Source of the DNA: Clostridiales bacterium mt11
Lineage (GTDB): Bacteria > Bacillota > Clostridia > Tissierellales > Tepidimicrobiaceae
Assembly (NCBI GenBank): GCA_001282665.1
Contig: LN874945.1
Span: forward strand, 248,001 to 312,000
Direction: 5' to 3'
Length of the DNA: 64,000 nucleotides
The position numbers were made by a program, and so were the translations under genes. Below, one piece after another: positions 1 to 8,841 of the stretch (position 1 is its first letter; each line of letters begins with the position of its first letter). The notes below the pieces were generated by a model, which saw nothing but the letters and a program-made list of their open reading frames with translations, did no database searches and was not told the origin of the DNA.

Positions 1-131
1 ATTATTTGTTCACCATCAACAAATATTTCTAATGCATCCTTTACTTCTATGTCTAGGTTTCTTCTCAATTCTATAGGTATAACTACTCTACCTAATTCAT
101 CTACTTTTCTCACAATTCCTGTTGATTTCAT
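1..131 (-). CDS. AbrB/SpoVT-family transition-state regulator, N-terminal part
   Basis: The first 43 residues are visible; the gene runs off the left edge. They begin MKSTGIVRKVDELGRVVIPI and continue with ELRRNLDIEVKDALEIFVDG, the classic AbrB-type swapped-hairpin DNA-binding fold shared by AbrB, Abh and SpoVT. In the family this domain dimerises and binds AT-rich promoters to control stationary-phase or sporulation genes. The ATG at 131 has a strong ribosome site (GGGAGGAATGATT) on the minus strand. It is transcribed away from the NurA gene. The C-terminus is missing, so AbrB cannot be told from SpoVT. Confidence 0.9.
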   Translation of the reverse strand, partial: MKSTGIVRKVDELGRVVIPIELRRNLDIEVKDALEIFVDGEQI

Positions 132-270
132 AATCATTCCTCCCATATATTAGTCAAAATCGACTTTTTTCTACAAATTAAAGAATACCATAACTACCAA
201 ATAAAGTCAACCCAAAAATGTTAAATATATTCTTTAAACTGTAGATGGAGGTCTGAAAAGGGGTGAAATA

Positions 271-1263
271 ATGTATAATATTAATCAAGAGCTAAAGGAC
301 AAGATCAGCTATCTAAACGATGTTTTATCGGATAAATATAAAGATGTATTATCCATAGACAAGATGTTTTTTAGAGAATTTATCCAAGAAAAGGTTGGTC
401 CCATAATAAAGATTGAAAAACTTACCAAAGAGGAATTGACTAATTATGCAGAAAAAGGGGGTATAGTAGGGGTCGATGGTTCAAACAATCGAATGGGTGG
501 AGCTTACCCTCATTTTGTCGAAATATATCAAGGTTTGGCTAAATCTACCTTACATAAGGACAAACCCATATATAAAACGGATTTTTATACTCCTCTTTAT
601 CCTGAAAAGAAAGAATCCCTATTGGAAGATGAAAGACAAGAAGAAGAATCTATAAGAAAATCTAAGCTTTCAGCCATAGAAGTGGAAGCAGCTTTAGAAG
701 GGATTCGACAGTTTAATCCCTATGCGGTAATAATGGATGGTTCCCTTATTAGATATGATATCGAATGTTTTAATAAATGGATGGAATTGAGAAAGGAATG
801 TGAAGAAAGGGGAATAATCCTTATTGGAGTAATAGAGGATATAAAGACTTCCATTATAGGGGAAGCCTTAAAGAAGGATAAATCTTTAGGGATAAAGGAA
901 TCCTTCTATGATAGAGAATTGCTCTATGGTCTTTTAGAATATGGAGAGATGATTGCCATATATGATAAGGTAGCAAAAAAGTCTGAAAAAGGTTTTACTT
1001 CTCTATTTATGAGAAGCTCAGGAGCTCCTACTGTAATAGGTATGGACATTTTAGATAGTCAAAGGAACCATCTAGAAGAAATGGCAAGACTAGTATTAAC
1101 TTTAACCCCTAAGGACAGCAGAGGAGTGCCTCTATGGATAGATATAGTGGATAGTGAAGTAAAAATTCCAGACAAGATGATAAGGGCACTTCTTGAAAGT
1201 TACTTAGACAGGGAAATACTTGAAATATTTTTCATATCAGAAAGAGATAAGAGGACTCTTTAG
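271..1263 (+). CDS. nurA: NurA-domain 5'-3' nuclease
   Basis: 330 aa. NurA is a Mn-dependent nuclease that works with the HerA translocase in resecting DNA ends, best known in archaea. Visible signatures are the N-terminal acidic motif GIVGVDGSNNRMGG near residue 66 and a second acidic motif, VIMDGSLIRYD, near residue 153, both typical of the RNase H-like NurA fold. The ATG follows AGGGGTGAAATA. The HerA-like ATPase starts 11 bp downstream, so the two form an operon as in archaea. Most Firmicutes rely on AddAB instead; whether AddAB is also present cannot be seen here. Assignment rests on motifs plus the adjacent partner. Confidence 0.85.
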   Translation: MYNINQELKDKISYLNDVLSDKYKDVLSIDKMFFREFIQEKVGPIIKIEKLTKEELTNYAEKGGIVGVDGSNNRMGGAYPHFVEIYQGLAKSTLHKDKPIYKTDFYTPLYPEKKESLLEDERQEEESIRKSKLSAIEVEAALEGIRQFNPYAVIMDGSLIRYDIECFNKWMELRKECEERGIILIGVIEDIKTSIIGEALKKDKSLGIKESFYDRELLYGLLEYGEMIAIYDKVAKKSEKGFTSLFMRSSGAPTVIGMDILDSQRNHLEEMARLVLTLTPKDSRGVPLWIDIVDSEVKIPDKMIRALLESYLDREILEIFFISERDKRTL

Positions 1264-1274
1264 GAGGGATATAA

Positions 1275-3110
1275 TTGAAAGTTGTTGGCATTACTACTCA
1301 ACAGGAGGTATATATAGGCTCTAAGGATCGAAATTTTAGGATAAATGAGTTTTTAATTATTACAGACCCTTATCAAGGAGATTTAATGGGGGAAGTAGTA
1401 GAAGCCCAAACTTATAATAAATATATACCTTTAAGTATGCATGGAGAATTGGCGGATAGTTCCGTAATAGAATCGTTAAAATCCATAGGCTATGATATAG
1501 ATGAAGATACTATATATATTGCAAAGGTAAGATTATTAAATGAAGCTCTATATCCAGTAGAGACAGGCTCTGATGTAAGGACTCCAGTATTTCATGAAGT
1601 AAAAGATTTGATGATAAGATCCTCTACAGATGATGGATTGGTATTGGGCATTATAAAGAATACAGATCAAATGGTAGATGATATGGATGAAGAATTTAAA
1701 GATCTATTATATACCTTTGAAAGTGGGGAACTAAAGAAACAACGTGATATTCCCTATATATTTGATATAAGGTCTATGCATCAATACCCCCATATTGGAG
1801 TATTTGGAGGTTCTGGTTCTGGTAAGTCCTTTGGACTTAGAGTGGTATTAGAAGAATTGATGAAGCTAGATATTCCTACTATAGTATTAGACCCCCATTT
1901 TGAAATGGACTTCAGTCAAATAGGAGATTATTTCCCTAAAGATGAAGTAAAAAGCTATGAGGATAAGTTTAAGTGTTTACAAGTAGGTTTTCATGTAGGG
2001 GTTCGCTTTGAAGATTTATCACCTCAAGATATAAAAAACCTATTAGATGCATCTAGTCCCTTAACAGATGCTATGAGTAATGTAGTGGATATACTATTTA
2101 AAAGGAATGATTCCTATAATAGCTTTCACAATAGATTGAAGATGCTTGCAGAAGCTCAAGAAGAAGGAACTATGGATAGAATAAACACGAGGATAACAGA
2201 AGCTAGTTCCAATTTAGAGAGAGAAGGTTGGCAGAAGAGGAAGGAATTGTATATAAGCTATGACAAGGCTTGTCCTTACAGCTCGGTAAGAGGAATAATA
2301 TGGCGACTTAATAGATTAGAAAATGAAGGCATATTTAGCAAGGATATAAAACCAATCGAAGAAGGATTACATATGGGGAAACTCATAGTAATTCAAGGAA
2401 GTACTAGAATCCTTCAAGTATTTAGCACCTATCTTTTGAACAACTTGTATCATAAGAGAAGGGAATATAAGGATGCCCTATATAAAAAGACTCAAGCTGA
2501 TTATTTTCCTCCTTTTATAATAGTTACAGATGAGGCTCATAATTTTGCTCCAAAAGGATATGATTCTCCTTCTAAATCCATATTGAAGGAAATATCTCAA
2601 GAGGGTAGAAAATACGGTGCATTTTTAATACTGGCTACTCAAAGACCTACATTATTAGATGAAACCATAACAGCCCAATTAAATACTAAGTTCATATTTA
2701 GAACAGTAAGAGCATCGGATATACAGACTATAAAGGAAGAAACTGATATTACAGAGGAAGAAGCAAGAAGGCTTCCATACTTAAGAACGGGAGATGTATT
2801 TATATCAGAGGCTCTTATGGGAAGAACTATATTTGCTCGAATAAGAGCAGCAGACACCACTAGCCCTCATACGGAAAATCCTTTCGATGAATTAAAAAAT
2901 AAATCTAAAGAAGACGATGAAAAGTTCTTAACCATTATAAAGGACAAATTGCCTATCAATGGAAACGACTTTATAAATGTAATTAAGGAAATAGAATCCG
3001 ATACAAAAGTTACCTATACCATCAGCACCTTTGAAGAAAAGCTAGAAGTTTTGGTGGATAAGGGACTACTTAAAAAGGAAAAAACGCCATTCTTTAATGT
3101 ATACAAATAA
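1275..3110 (+). CDS. herA: HerA-like DNA translocase ATPase (DUF87)
   Basis: 611 aa. HerA proteins are hexameric FtsK/VirB4-superfamily DNA pumps that feed ends to NurA. Seen: an N-terminal beta-barrel (HAS-barrel-like) region to about residue 170; Walker A GVFGGSGSGKSFG near residue 175; Walker B IVTDEAHNFAPKG near 415; an arginine-rich sensor segment with ATQRPTLLDETITAQLNTKF near 450. A helical region ends the protein. The start is TTG at 1275, supported by AGGAGGGATATAA just upstream. It follows nurA with an 11-bp gap. A hairpin terminator at 3175-3210 follows it. Function in end resection or anti-phage defence is inferred from the family only. Confidence 0.85.
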   Translation: MKVVGITTQQEVYIGSKDRNFRINEFLIITDPYQGDLMGEVVEAQTYNKYIPLSMHGELADSSVIESLKSIGYDIDEDTIYIAKVRLLNEALYPVETGSDVRTPVFHEVKDLMIRSSTDDGLVLGIIKNTDQMVDDMDEEFKDLLYTFESGELKKQRDIPYIFDIRSMHQYPHIGVFGGSGSGKSFGLRVVLEELMKLDIPTIVLDPHFEMDFSQIGDYFPKDEVKSYEDKFKCLQVGFHVGVRFEDLSPQDIKNLLDASSPLTDAMSNVVDILFKRNDSYNSFHNRLKMLAEAQEEGTMDRINTRITEASSNLEREGWQKRKELYISYDKACPYSSVRGIIWRLNRLENEGIFSKDIKPIEEGLHMGKLIVIQGSTRILQVFSTYLLNNLYHKRREYKDALYKKTQADYFPPFIIVTDEAHNFAPKGYDSPSKSILKEISQEGRKYGAFLILATQRPTLLDETITAQLNTKFIFRTVRASDIQTIKEETDITEEEARRLPYLRTGDVFISEALMGRTIFARIRAADTTSPHTENPFDELKNKSKEDDEKFLTIIKDKLPINGNDFINVIKEIESDTKVTYTISTFEEKLEVLVDKGLLKKEKTPFFNVYK

Positions 3111-3162
3111 ACTTAACAGGAGAACAGAAGTATTATCAAGTTTGGTTTAAAAATTATTTGAG

Positions 3163-3189
3163 ATATTATATTGACCTCTTTCATATATT
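3163..3189 (+). promoter_or_regulatory. Candidate sigma-E promoter of spmAB
   Basis: ATATT (3163-3167), 14 bp, then CATATATT (3182-3189) fits the mother-cell sigma-E pattern (ATATT-N14-CATACAnT). Transcription would start near 3196, inside the 3' arm of the hairpin at 3175-3203, so the spm mRNA would not contain the hairpin. In Bacillus spmAB is a sigma-E operon. Confidence 0.5.
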
Positions 3190-3210
3190 TCATATGAAAG
3201 GGGTTTTTTT
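3175..3210 (+). terminator. Terminator of nurA-herA, overlapping the spmA ribosome site
   Basis: CCTCTTTCATAT (3175-3186) pairs with ATATGAAAGGGG (3192-3203), one G-U pair, followed by seven T that run directly into the spmA ATG at 3211. The AAAGGGG of the 3' arm is also the spmA Shine-Dalgarno. Confidence 0.75.
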
Positions 3211-3792
3211 ATGATTAAAACGATATGGTTTTTGATGATATTTGTTGGTATCATCTACGCAGTTTTTACAGGTAATTTGGAGGAGATAAACAATATTATA
3301 TTGAGAGAGGCAGGAGAAGGGGTTACATTTGCTATAAGCCTTATTGGCATTATGTCCTTTTGGTTGGGGATGATGAATATAGCAGAAAAATCTGGACTCA
3401 TTAAGAGCATAGCTAAGGGATTTAGACCTATAATAAGGATACTCTTTCCTGAGGTTCCTAAAAATCATCCAGCTGAAAGGTGGATACTTATGAACTTCAT
3501 AGCCAACATGTTTGGAGTGGGAAATGGAGCCACTGCCTTTGGACTTAAAGCCATGAAGGAATTGGATAGCCTGAATAGCAATAAAAAAAGAGCCACTAAT
3601 GCTATGGCTATGTTTTTGATTATAAATATGTCATCTTTACAATTAGTACCTTTGACCGTTATAAAGCTTCGATATGATTATGGTTCCAAAGATCCTACAG
3701 GGATAATTGGACCAACCATATTAGCTACAACGATGTCCACCATAGTAGCTATAATAATAGGAAAGATATTTGAGGGGGGAAGCAGATGTTAG
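3211..3792 (+). CDS. spmA: Spore maturation protein A
   Basis: 193 aa, membrane protein of the nucleoside-recognition (Gate) family. In Bacillus SpmA and SpmB are needed for full spore-core dehydration and heat resistance. Seen: several hydrophobic segments and the conserved central stretch PAERWILMNFIANMFGVGNGATAFGLKAM (given here only to locate the NMFGVGNGATAFG core near residue 105). Length matches the family. Start ATG at 3211 uses AAAGGGG at 3197-3203, which sits in a terminator hairpin. The stop overlaps spmB by 7 bp, so translation is probably coupled. Confidence 0.93.
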   Translation: MIKTIWFLMIFVGIIYAVFTGNLEEINNIILREAGEGVTFAISLIGIMSFWLGMMNIAEKSGLIKSIAKGFRPIIRILFPEVPKNHPAERWILMNFIANMFGVGNGATAFGLKAMKELDSLNSNKKRATNAMAMFLIINMSSLQLVPLTVIKLRYDYGSKDPTGIIGPTILATTMSTIVAIIIGKIFEGGSRC

Positions 3793-4310
3793 GGATTATA
3801 TCTATAGCAATAGTTCCTCTTATGGTTTCAATAATTCTTATTCATGGATATATAAAAGGCATAGATATATATGAAGCCTTCATTGAAGGTGCTTCAGAAG
3901 GTTTAAAAACCGTTATAAAAATAATGCCCTATTTAATAGCTATATTCATAGCTGTAGGTATATTTAGAGGTTCTACGGCATTGGATATGTTCATAAGCCT
4001 ATTAAGTCCTTTGACCAACCTATTAGGTATTCCTAAGGAGATATTGCCTTTAATACTAATTAGACCTATATCTGGTTCTGGGGCATTGGGAGTAGTAAAG
4101 GATATTATAAGTTATTATGGACCAGATTCCTTTCCGGGAATAGTAGCCTCAGTGATGATGGGTTCATCGGAAACCATATTTTACACCGTAGCCTTATATT
4201 TTGGTTCCATTGGAGTAGAAGATTATAGGCATACCTTAAAAGCAGCTTTATTATCCTATGTAATGTCCATATTTATTACCATATTTATATGTGGAATTTT
4301 TATCAATTGA
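3786..4310 (+). CDS. spmB: Spore maturation protein B
   Basis: 174 aa, second member of the Gate-domain pair. Seen: hydrophobic helices, IKIMPYLIAIFIAVGIFRGS near residue 42, and the RPISGSGALGVVKD signature near residue 92. It partners SpmA in the mother-cell membrane. SD AGGGGGGAAGCAG lies inside the end of spmA. The last codons (ATC AAT TGA) fall in the left end of the dispersed repeat at 4304-4450, which supplies the stop codon. No terminator other than the hairpin inside that repeat is seen. Confidence 0.93.
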   Translation: MLGIISIAIVPLMVSIILIHGYIKGIDIYEAFIEGASEGLKTVIKIMPYLIAIFIAVGIFRGSTALDMFISLLSPLTNLLGIPKEILPLILIRPISGSGALGVVKDIISYYGPDSFPGIVASVMMGSSETIFYTVALYFGSIGVEDYRHTLKAALLSYVMSIFITIFICGIFIN

Positions 4311-4450
4311 CAGCTTATTCAATGGACAATTGATGATTGAAAATTGACAATTATTAGGGTCGAGCTTTGGGGTATTAGCGGGCAACCTTTGGTTGCCCCA
4401 TTTCAATTGTCTTTTGTCTTTAATTGTCAACTGTCTACTGTCAATTGTCC
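4304..4450. repeat. Dispersed hairpin repeat, copy 1
   Basis: A 147-bp intergenic element with clustered (T)GACAATTG words at both ends and a conserved core (4346-4412) with TTAGGGTC, CTTTGGGGT and CCATTTCAATTG. It holds a perfect hairpin, GGGCAACC-TTT-GGTTGCCC (4380-4398). Copy 2 lies at 15006-15121 in the opposite orientation. No coding capacity is seen. Both flanking genes (spmB on plus, the 3D protein on minus) end in AAT TGA supplied by the repeat ends. Confidence 0.85.
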
Positions 4451-5469
4451 AAGATGTAGACTTTTACTTTTCTTATACCAAAGTTGTTAGCTTCTTTATT
4501 ACTATTAAAGAACAAATCAATCCTATTGTTCTTAATAGCACCGCCAGTGTCTTCTGCTACACAGAAACCATAATCTTTGGTACCGTCAAGGCTTTCCACA
4601 TATAACTTAGTACCTAAAGGTATTACTCTTGGATCTACTGCTACAGCTCCTACTCTTGCTTTAGTACCAGAAGCTGTAAGACCAAAATATTTATCTCCAG
4701 GTCTTTTGCCACAGCTTTCATAAGAGTTATCATAAGCAGTAGCTACCATAGTAATAGCTCTTTTATATCTTGTTTTTCCTCTAGAAGACGTGAGTATATT
4801 TTTTGTACCCTTCTCCGTTATTTTAGGAATGGGTTCCTTAATCGTTTTTTCCTCAATAATATCTTCTGAGACAAGTTTACCATTTTCAAATACTTTTTTT
4901 ATCTTTATATTTTTTAAGCCATCTTTTCCTTCTTGAAGGACATTCACAACACCAGTATCAATTTTATCTGATTTTTTAACAATATTTTCGTGGGGAATGG
5001 CTTTTTGTATTTCCTCCACAGTTTCTTTAACCTTAAAGACTTGAATTTCCCCTTTGGGTACTGCTTTAGCATTAAGGTCGGGATAAGTATAATCCTTTTC
5101 ATCTAGTTCCACGTTTAAATCCTTCAATATGTCTTTAACTTTAATATGAACTGATCTTACTTCATTCTTTTCATCACCTATAGCTAGTATATAAGATTTA
5201 GGTGTCTTTATAATTATATTCATATTATTTTCTAATTTTGTGTCCAATGGAACGTTTATATATGTCTCTTTATCCAGCGGAATTTCTTCTTTTTTAAGAA
5301 GTTCCTCAACTGTATTAGCATAGGAAGTTACCTCTTTTTTCTTATCATCAATAGAGATGGTAACTTCTTTAGCTGAGCACATATATGCTCCTAAAGATAA
5401 ACTTGCAACTATAGTGAGGACAGTCAAGATTTTAAAGTGGTTAGCCTTTTTGACTGAGAAATTTTCCAT
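4441..5469 (-). CDS. YabE-like cell-wall protein: DUF348, G5 and 3D domains
   Basis: 342 aa. N-terminal signal anchor (residues 13-31, ILTVLTIVASLSLGAYM), two DUF348 repeats (about 35-75 and 90-135), a G5 domain (about 150-230) and a C-terminal 3D domain (about 240-342) with the Asp residues in VATAYD, VAVDPRVIPLGT and NNRIDLF. The 3D domain is the MltA/RpfB-type muralytic fold, so the likely role is peptidoglycan cleavage outside the membrane. ATG at 5469 has AGGAGGT upstream. In Bacillus and many clostridia yabE lies between tatD and rnmV; here it is 9.5 kb away and inverted, next to a copy of the repeat that occupies the tatD-rnmV junction. The last two residues (DN) and stop come from the repeat. 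Confidence 0.88.
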   Translation of the reverse strand: MENFSVKKANHFKILTVLTIVASLSLGAYMCSAKEVTISIDDKKKEVTSYANTVEELLKKEEIPLDKETYINVPLDTKLENNMNIIIKTPKSYILAIGDEKNEVRSVHIKVKDILKDLNVELDEKDYTYPDLNAKAVPKGEIQVFKVKETVEEIQKAIPHENIVKKSDKIDTGVVNVLQEGKDGLKNIKIKKVFENGKLVSEDIIEEKTIKEPIPKITEKGTKNILTSSRGKTRYKRAITMVATAYDNSYESCGKRPGDKYFGLTASGTKARVGAVAVDPRVIPLGTKLYVESLDGTKDYGFCVAEDTGGAIKNNRIDLFFNSNKEANNFGIRKVKVYILDN

Positions 5470-5739
5470 AATTTTACCTCCTATATTTTTGGCTGTATAG
5501 TATTCTATTCAAAAAGTATTTTTCTGTCAAATGATTTTGTAAATAACTACCATGAAAATGTAAAAAACAGGATAAAACACATCTAAAAATTATTATTTCC
5601 TATACTTTTCAATATATTCTTTAAAAATAAAAATAGTATTGAAAAGTAGTATTAATCCATACTCAAAGAAAGGAAATATTTACCTTACACAGACTACTAT
5701 CATATTTTGCGAAAAACTGTTAAGTTTTTGTAATAATTT

Positions 5740-5770
5740 AAAAATGCCTCCTAATCTAGAAGGCATTTTT
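5740..5770. terminator. Terminator of the coat-like small gene
   Basis: AAAAATGCCT (5740-5749) pairs with AGGCATTTTT (5761-5770). On the minus strand it directly follows the stop of the 98-aa gene and ends in a T-run. The rest of 5470-5740 is AT-rich with no supported gene. Confidence 0.75.
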
Positions 5771-6065
5771 ATTCTTTATTTTCTTCATAATAGTATGGAT
5801 ATGATTCATTTATATCTATGGGGTTAATAGGGGTATAGTAGTTCATATCCATCGTATAATCTATAGGCATTGGATAATTTCCACATTGCATCATACATAT
5901 TCTAACACATTCTCTAAACATAGGATCCATCATAGGACACATTGGCATATTACTATAAGGGTCGGGCATAGGCTGAGGTCTTGGTTGAGGTGTCGGTCTA
6001 CAGGGATCCATTGGATATAGTGGTGGCACAGCTGGATAATTAATATTATTATTGCCAACATACAT
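5769..6065 (-). CDS. Small Pro/Met/Tyr/Cys-rich protein, spore-coat-like
   Basis: 98 aa; family not recognised. Composition is striking: a PVPPLYPMDPCRPTPQPRPQ-like proline tract in the first half, Cys and Met clusters in the centre (MCPMMDPMFRECVRICMMQC), and many Tyr near the end (MDMNYYTP, YPYYYEENKE). Such low-complexity, Tyr- and Cys-rich small proteins are common in clostridial spore coats, where they are cross-linked. No signal peptide or membrane helix. ATG at 6065 follows a strong AAAGGAGCTGATTTCTA on the minus strand, and a terminator overlaps its stop, so it is a real monocistronic gene. Coat function is inference from composition. Confidence 0.65.
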   Translation of the reverse strand: MYVGNNNINYPAVPPLYPMDPCRPTPQPRPQPMPDPYSNMPMCPMMDPMFRECVRICMMQCGNYPMPIDYTMDMNYYTPINPIDINESYPYYYEENKE

Positions 6066-6385
6066 TAGAAATCAGCTCCTTTAATTAGTTTAATTTATAT
6101 CAGTATATGTATATCAGACTATATAGGTGCAATACTTTTATGCTGTGATTTTGTATTATTATATAGATAAATGTTATACAAAAATTTAATATAAATAGTT
6201 CAATATTTCCAATTCAATTAGAATAGAAAAAACTTAAAGGAAAAGGTTTTTTTAAAAAAAAGAGGTATAATTATATATAAGGATATAGTAAACATAGGGA
6301 GCGTTCATATAATATAAAGTTAAGATAATCTTAAATTGGAAAGTTCAAATAATTTATTATTTCTATTTAATGAGGAGGAAACTCT
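6066..6385. other. Divergent intergenic region before the ascorbate-type PTS regulator
   Basis: 320 bp, very AT-rich, with promoters expected on both strands. A TATAAT at 6266-6271 and AGGAGGAAACT before the ATG at 6386 are visible. No ORF, riboswitch or clear operator was recognised. Confidence 0.4.
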
Positions 6386-8494
6386 ATGCAATTTGACGAA
6401 AGATCCCTAGCTATACTGCAATATTTAAGAGAAAAGGGAGATTTTGTTACCATAAAAACTTTATCTGAAATATTTGGAGTGACGGATAGAACTATAAGAT
6501 ACGATATTGACAAAATTGAAAGAATTCTTGTAAAGAATGGGTTTGAGTATTTGGATAGGGAGTACGGAAAAGGCGTACGCTTGAAGAGTAATAGGAAGTT
6601 AGATGGTTTTATAGACAAGTTTGTAAATACGAATACACCCTATAGATATAGCTATTCCAAGGATGAAAGACAAAAAATAATTATATTACAATTACTTCAA
6701 TCCAATGAGCCAATACAAATAGCAGATTTTGAAGAGATGCTATTTGTATCTAGGAACACTGTATTAAATGAATTAGACATAGTAGAAAAATGGTTAAAGG
6801 AGAGAGGTTTAACTCTTATAAGAAAGCCTAGAGTTGGTCTATATATTAAGGGGAGTGAAATAAAAAAGAGAAATACCATAATGGATATTGCCTCAAAAAA
6901 TATAACTATAGAAGAAATGCTCAACTATATGAACAATAAAATTGCTGTTAATAAGGTTAACAATTTTCAGTTTCAAACTCTCTTCGCAGAAATAGATTTA
7001 GACTTTTTAAATGGACTAATAAATTATGCAGAGAATAGTTTAAGTAGAAAGTTTAGTGACGAGGCATATACCAATTTAATAACCCATATTTCAATAATGA
7101 TAAAAAGGATACAATTAGGTAAAAAAATATATATTCCTGATACCAACTATGAATACATTCAAAATACAGAAGAATATCAAATATCTAAGGAAATGGTGGA
7201 GAGGATTGAGAAGAGATTTGGCATTGCTGTACCTAAAGAGGAAGTAGAATATATTGCACTTCATCTATTAGGAGCAAAATCCTTGGAGTCCAGAGATGTA
7301 GAAAAAGATGATCTATATAATATTGTTGAAACCATGACTTTAGAAATAGAAGATATGTACAATATAGTATTTACAAACAAAGAAAGGATAATAGAAGATT
7401 TAGTAGTTCACTTAAGACCTACTATATATAGAATAAAATTTGGTTTAAAGCTATATAATCCTCTATACGATAACATAGTGAAAAACTATAAAAAATTATT
7501 TGATGACACCAAGTTTGTTTTAAGACATTTAGAAAGATATATAGGAAAAGAAATAGGAGAACATGAGGTATCCTATGTTACTTTACATTTTGGAGCAGCA
7601 CTAAAAAATTCTTCCAATAGGGAAAAGGCAAGACCAAAGGTAATAGTAGTTTGCAGTACTGGTATAGGCACTGCAAAGATGATAGCTACACAGATTAGTG
7701 AAAGGTATGATATAGAGATAGTAGATACATTGTCCCTTAGAAGCTTAAAAAACTATAGTGGAGACTATGACTATATAATTAGCACTATAGACATACCTCA
7801 TTTAGAACCTTCAGAGTATGTAAAGGTCAGTTCATTAATGCTAAAGAAGGATTTTGATGAGCTAGAGAAACATTTTAATCTAATATATGCTAAATCCAGT
7901 AAAAATGATGATACTTTAGTTATCAAACTAATGGATATTATAGATAAATATACTCTTATAGAGGATAGGGAAAGACTAGAATATGAACTTTTATACGAGA
8001 TAAAAGAACATAGAAAATCTATACTTTATGAAAGGAGGACTTATATGTTAAAAGATTTGCTTAAAAGGGATGTAATTGAATTGAATGTTGAATGTAAGGA
8101 TTGGAAAGAAGCTATAAGGAAGGGAGGACAGAGCTTAATAGATAAAGGATTTATTGAAGCAAGTTATACCGAAGCAATTTTTAAAAGCTTTGAAGAAAAT
8201 GGACCCTATATGGTTGTAGGACCTGGGATTGTCCTAGCTCATGCACGACCTGAAGATGGAGTTAATAAATTATGTATGAGTTTGATTACTCTAAAAGAAG
8301 GAATAAACTTTGGTAATGAAACTAATGATCCAGTAAAGCTTATAATCACTTTCGGAGCAGTAGATAATGAAAGTCATCTAAAAGCTTTATCCCAACTGAT
8401 GGAATTATTCATGAATAATAACGATATCAATAAAATTATATCTTCAACAACTAAAGATGATGTACTAGATATAATCCATAAATATTCAAATTAA
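6386..8494 (+). CDS. PRD-domain transcriptional regulator with EIIB- and EIIA-like domains
   Basis: 702 aa, MtlR/LicR-type activator controlled by PTS phosphorylation. Domains: DeoR-like HTH (about 1-65, FVTIKTLSEIFGVTDRTIRY); Mga-type HTH (about 85-170); two PRDs (about 185-285 and 295-400) with phospho-acceptor-type HLLGAK and HLRPT histidines; GAT-type EIIB near 413-500 with VVCSTGIGTAKM; EIIA near 555-702 with the active His in LAHARPEDG. It leads an operon with EIIB, EIIC and a split transketolase and most likely activates it. Uniquely among the four PRD regulators here, its PTS has no separate EIIA gene, and the gene holds an internal AAAGGAGG-N6-ATG (8031-8047) at the start of the EIIA domain. 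Confidence 0.9.
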   Translation: MQFDERSLAILQYLREKGDFVTIKTLSEIFGVTDRTIRYDIDKIERILVKNGFEYLDREYGKGVRLKSNRKLDGFIDKFVNTNTPYRYSYSKDERQKIIILQLLQSNEPIQIADFEEMLFVSRNTVLNELDIVEKWLKERGLTLIRKPRVGLYIKGSEIKKRNTIMDIASKNITIEEMLNYMNNKIAVNKVNNFQFQTLFAEIDLDFLNGLINYAENSLSRKFSDEAYTNLITHISIMIKRIQLGKKIYIPDTNYEYIQNTEEYQISKEMVERIEKRFGIAVPKEEVEYIALHLLGAKSLESRDVEKDDLYNIVETMTLEIEDMYNIVFTNKERIIEDLVVHLRPTIYRIKFGLKLYNPLYDNIVKNYKKLFDDTKFVLRHLERYIGKEIGEHEVSYVTLHFGAALKNSSNREKARPKVIVVCSTGIGTAKMIATQISERYDIEIVDTLSLRSLKNYSGDYDYIISTIDIPHLEPSEYVKVSSLMLKKDFDELEKHFNLIYAKSSKNDDTLVIKLMDIIDKYTLIEDRERLEYELLYEIKEHRKSILYERRTYMLKDLLKRDVIELNVECKDWKEAIRKGGQSLIDKGFIEASYTEAIFKSFEENGPYMVVGPGIVLAHARPEDGVNKLCMSLITLKEGINFGNETNDPVKLIITFGAVDNESHLKALSQLMELFMNNNDINKIISSTTKDDVLDIIHKYSN
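8031..8047 (+). promoter_or_regulatory. Internal ribosome site and ATG at the EIIA domain of the PRD regulator
   Basis: AAAGGAGG (8031-8038), 6 nt, then ATG (8045-8047) in frame with the regulator. Translation from here would give a 149-aa free EIIA protein (MLKDLLKRDVIELNVECKDW onward) ending at 8494. This supplies the component missing from the neighbouring EIIB/EIIC set. Confidence 0.6.
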
Positions 8495-8530
8495 TAGATA
8501 TAGGAAATTTGGAAGGAGGTGAAGGAAGAT

Positions 8531-8815
8531 ATGAAAAAGATTTTAGTATGCTGTAGTACTGGTCTTGGTAGTAGTTTCATGATAGAGATGAACATCAAAA
8601 AAGTGTTAAAAGAATTAGGAGCAGAGGATATAGAAGTTACTCACTCTGACCTATCATCTGCTTCTGCAACTAGTGCAGATATATTTGTCGGTACTAGAGA
8701 TATAGCAGATAATTTAAAACCTCTGGGGGATACTATTTCATTAAATAGTATGATTGATATGAATGAACTAAGAGATAAATTAAAATCTATGCTAGAGGAA
8801 AAAGGTATGATTTAA
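8531..8815 (+). CDS. PTS system EIIB, ascorbate/galactitol type
   Basis: 94 aa from ATG 8531. Carries phosphate from EIIA to the incoming sugar. The P-loop-like phosphocysteine motif ILVCCSTGLGSSFM is at residues 4-17; the domain has the length of UlaB/SgaB. An earlier in-frame GTG (8519) overlaps the SD, so ATG 8531, 9 nt after AAGGAGGTG, is preferred. It follows the regulator by 36 bp and precedes EIIC by 26 bp. Confidence 0.88.
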   Translation: MKKILVCCSTGLGSSFMIEMNIKKVLKELGAEDIEVTHSDLSSASATSADIFVGTRDIADNLKPLGDTISLNSMIDMNELRDKLKSMLEEKGMI

Positions 8816-8841
8816 AACAAAAATATAAAGGGGGTTATTTA

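Noticed and set aside
3190..3468. 92-codon minus-strand ORF over spmA
   Set aside because: Shadow of a clear membrane-protein gene; no SD and low-quality composition.
5639..5827. 62-codon plus-strand ORF
   Set aside because: No ribosome site, runs through a terminator and into the antisense of the coat-like gene; no family-like sequence.
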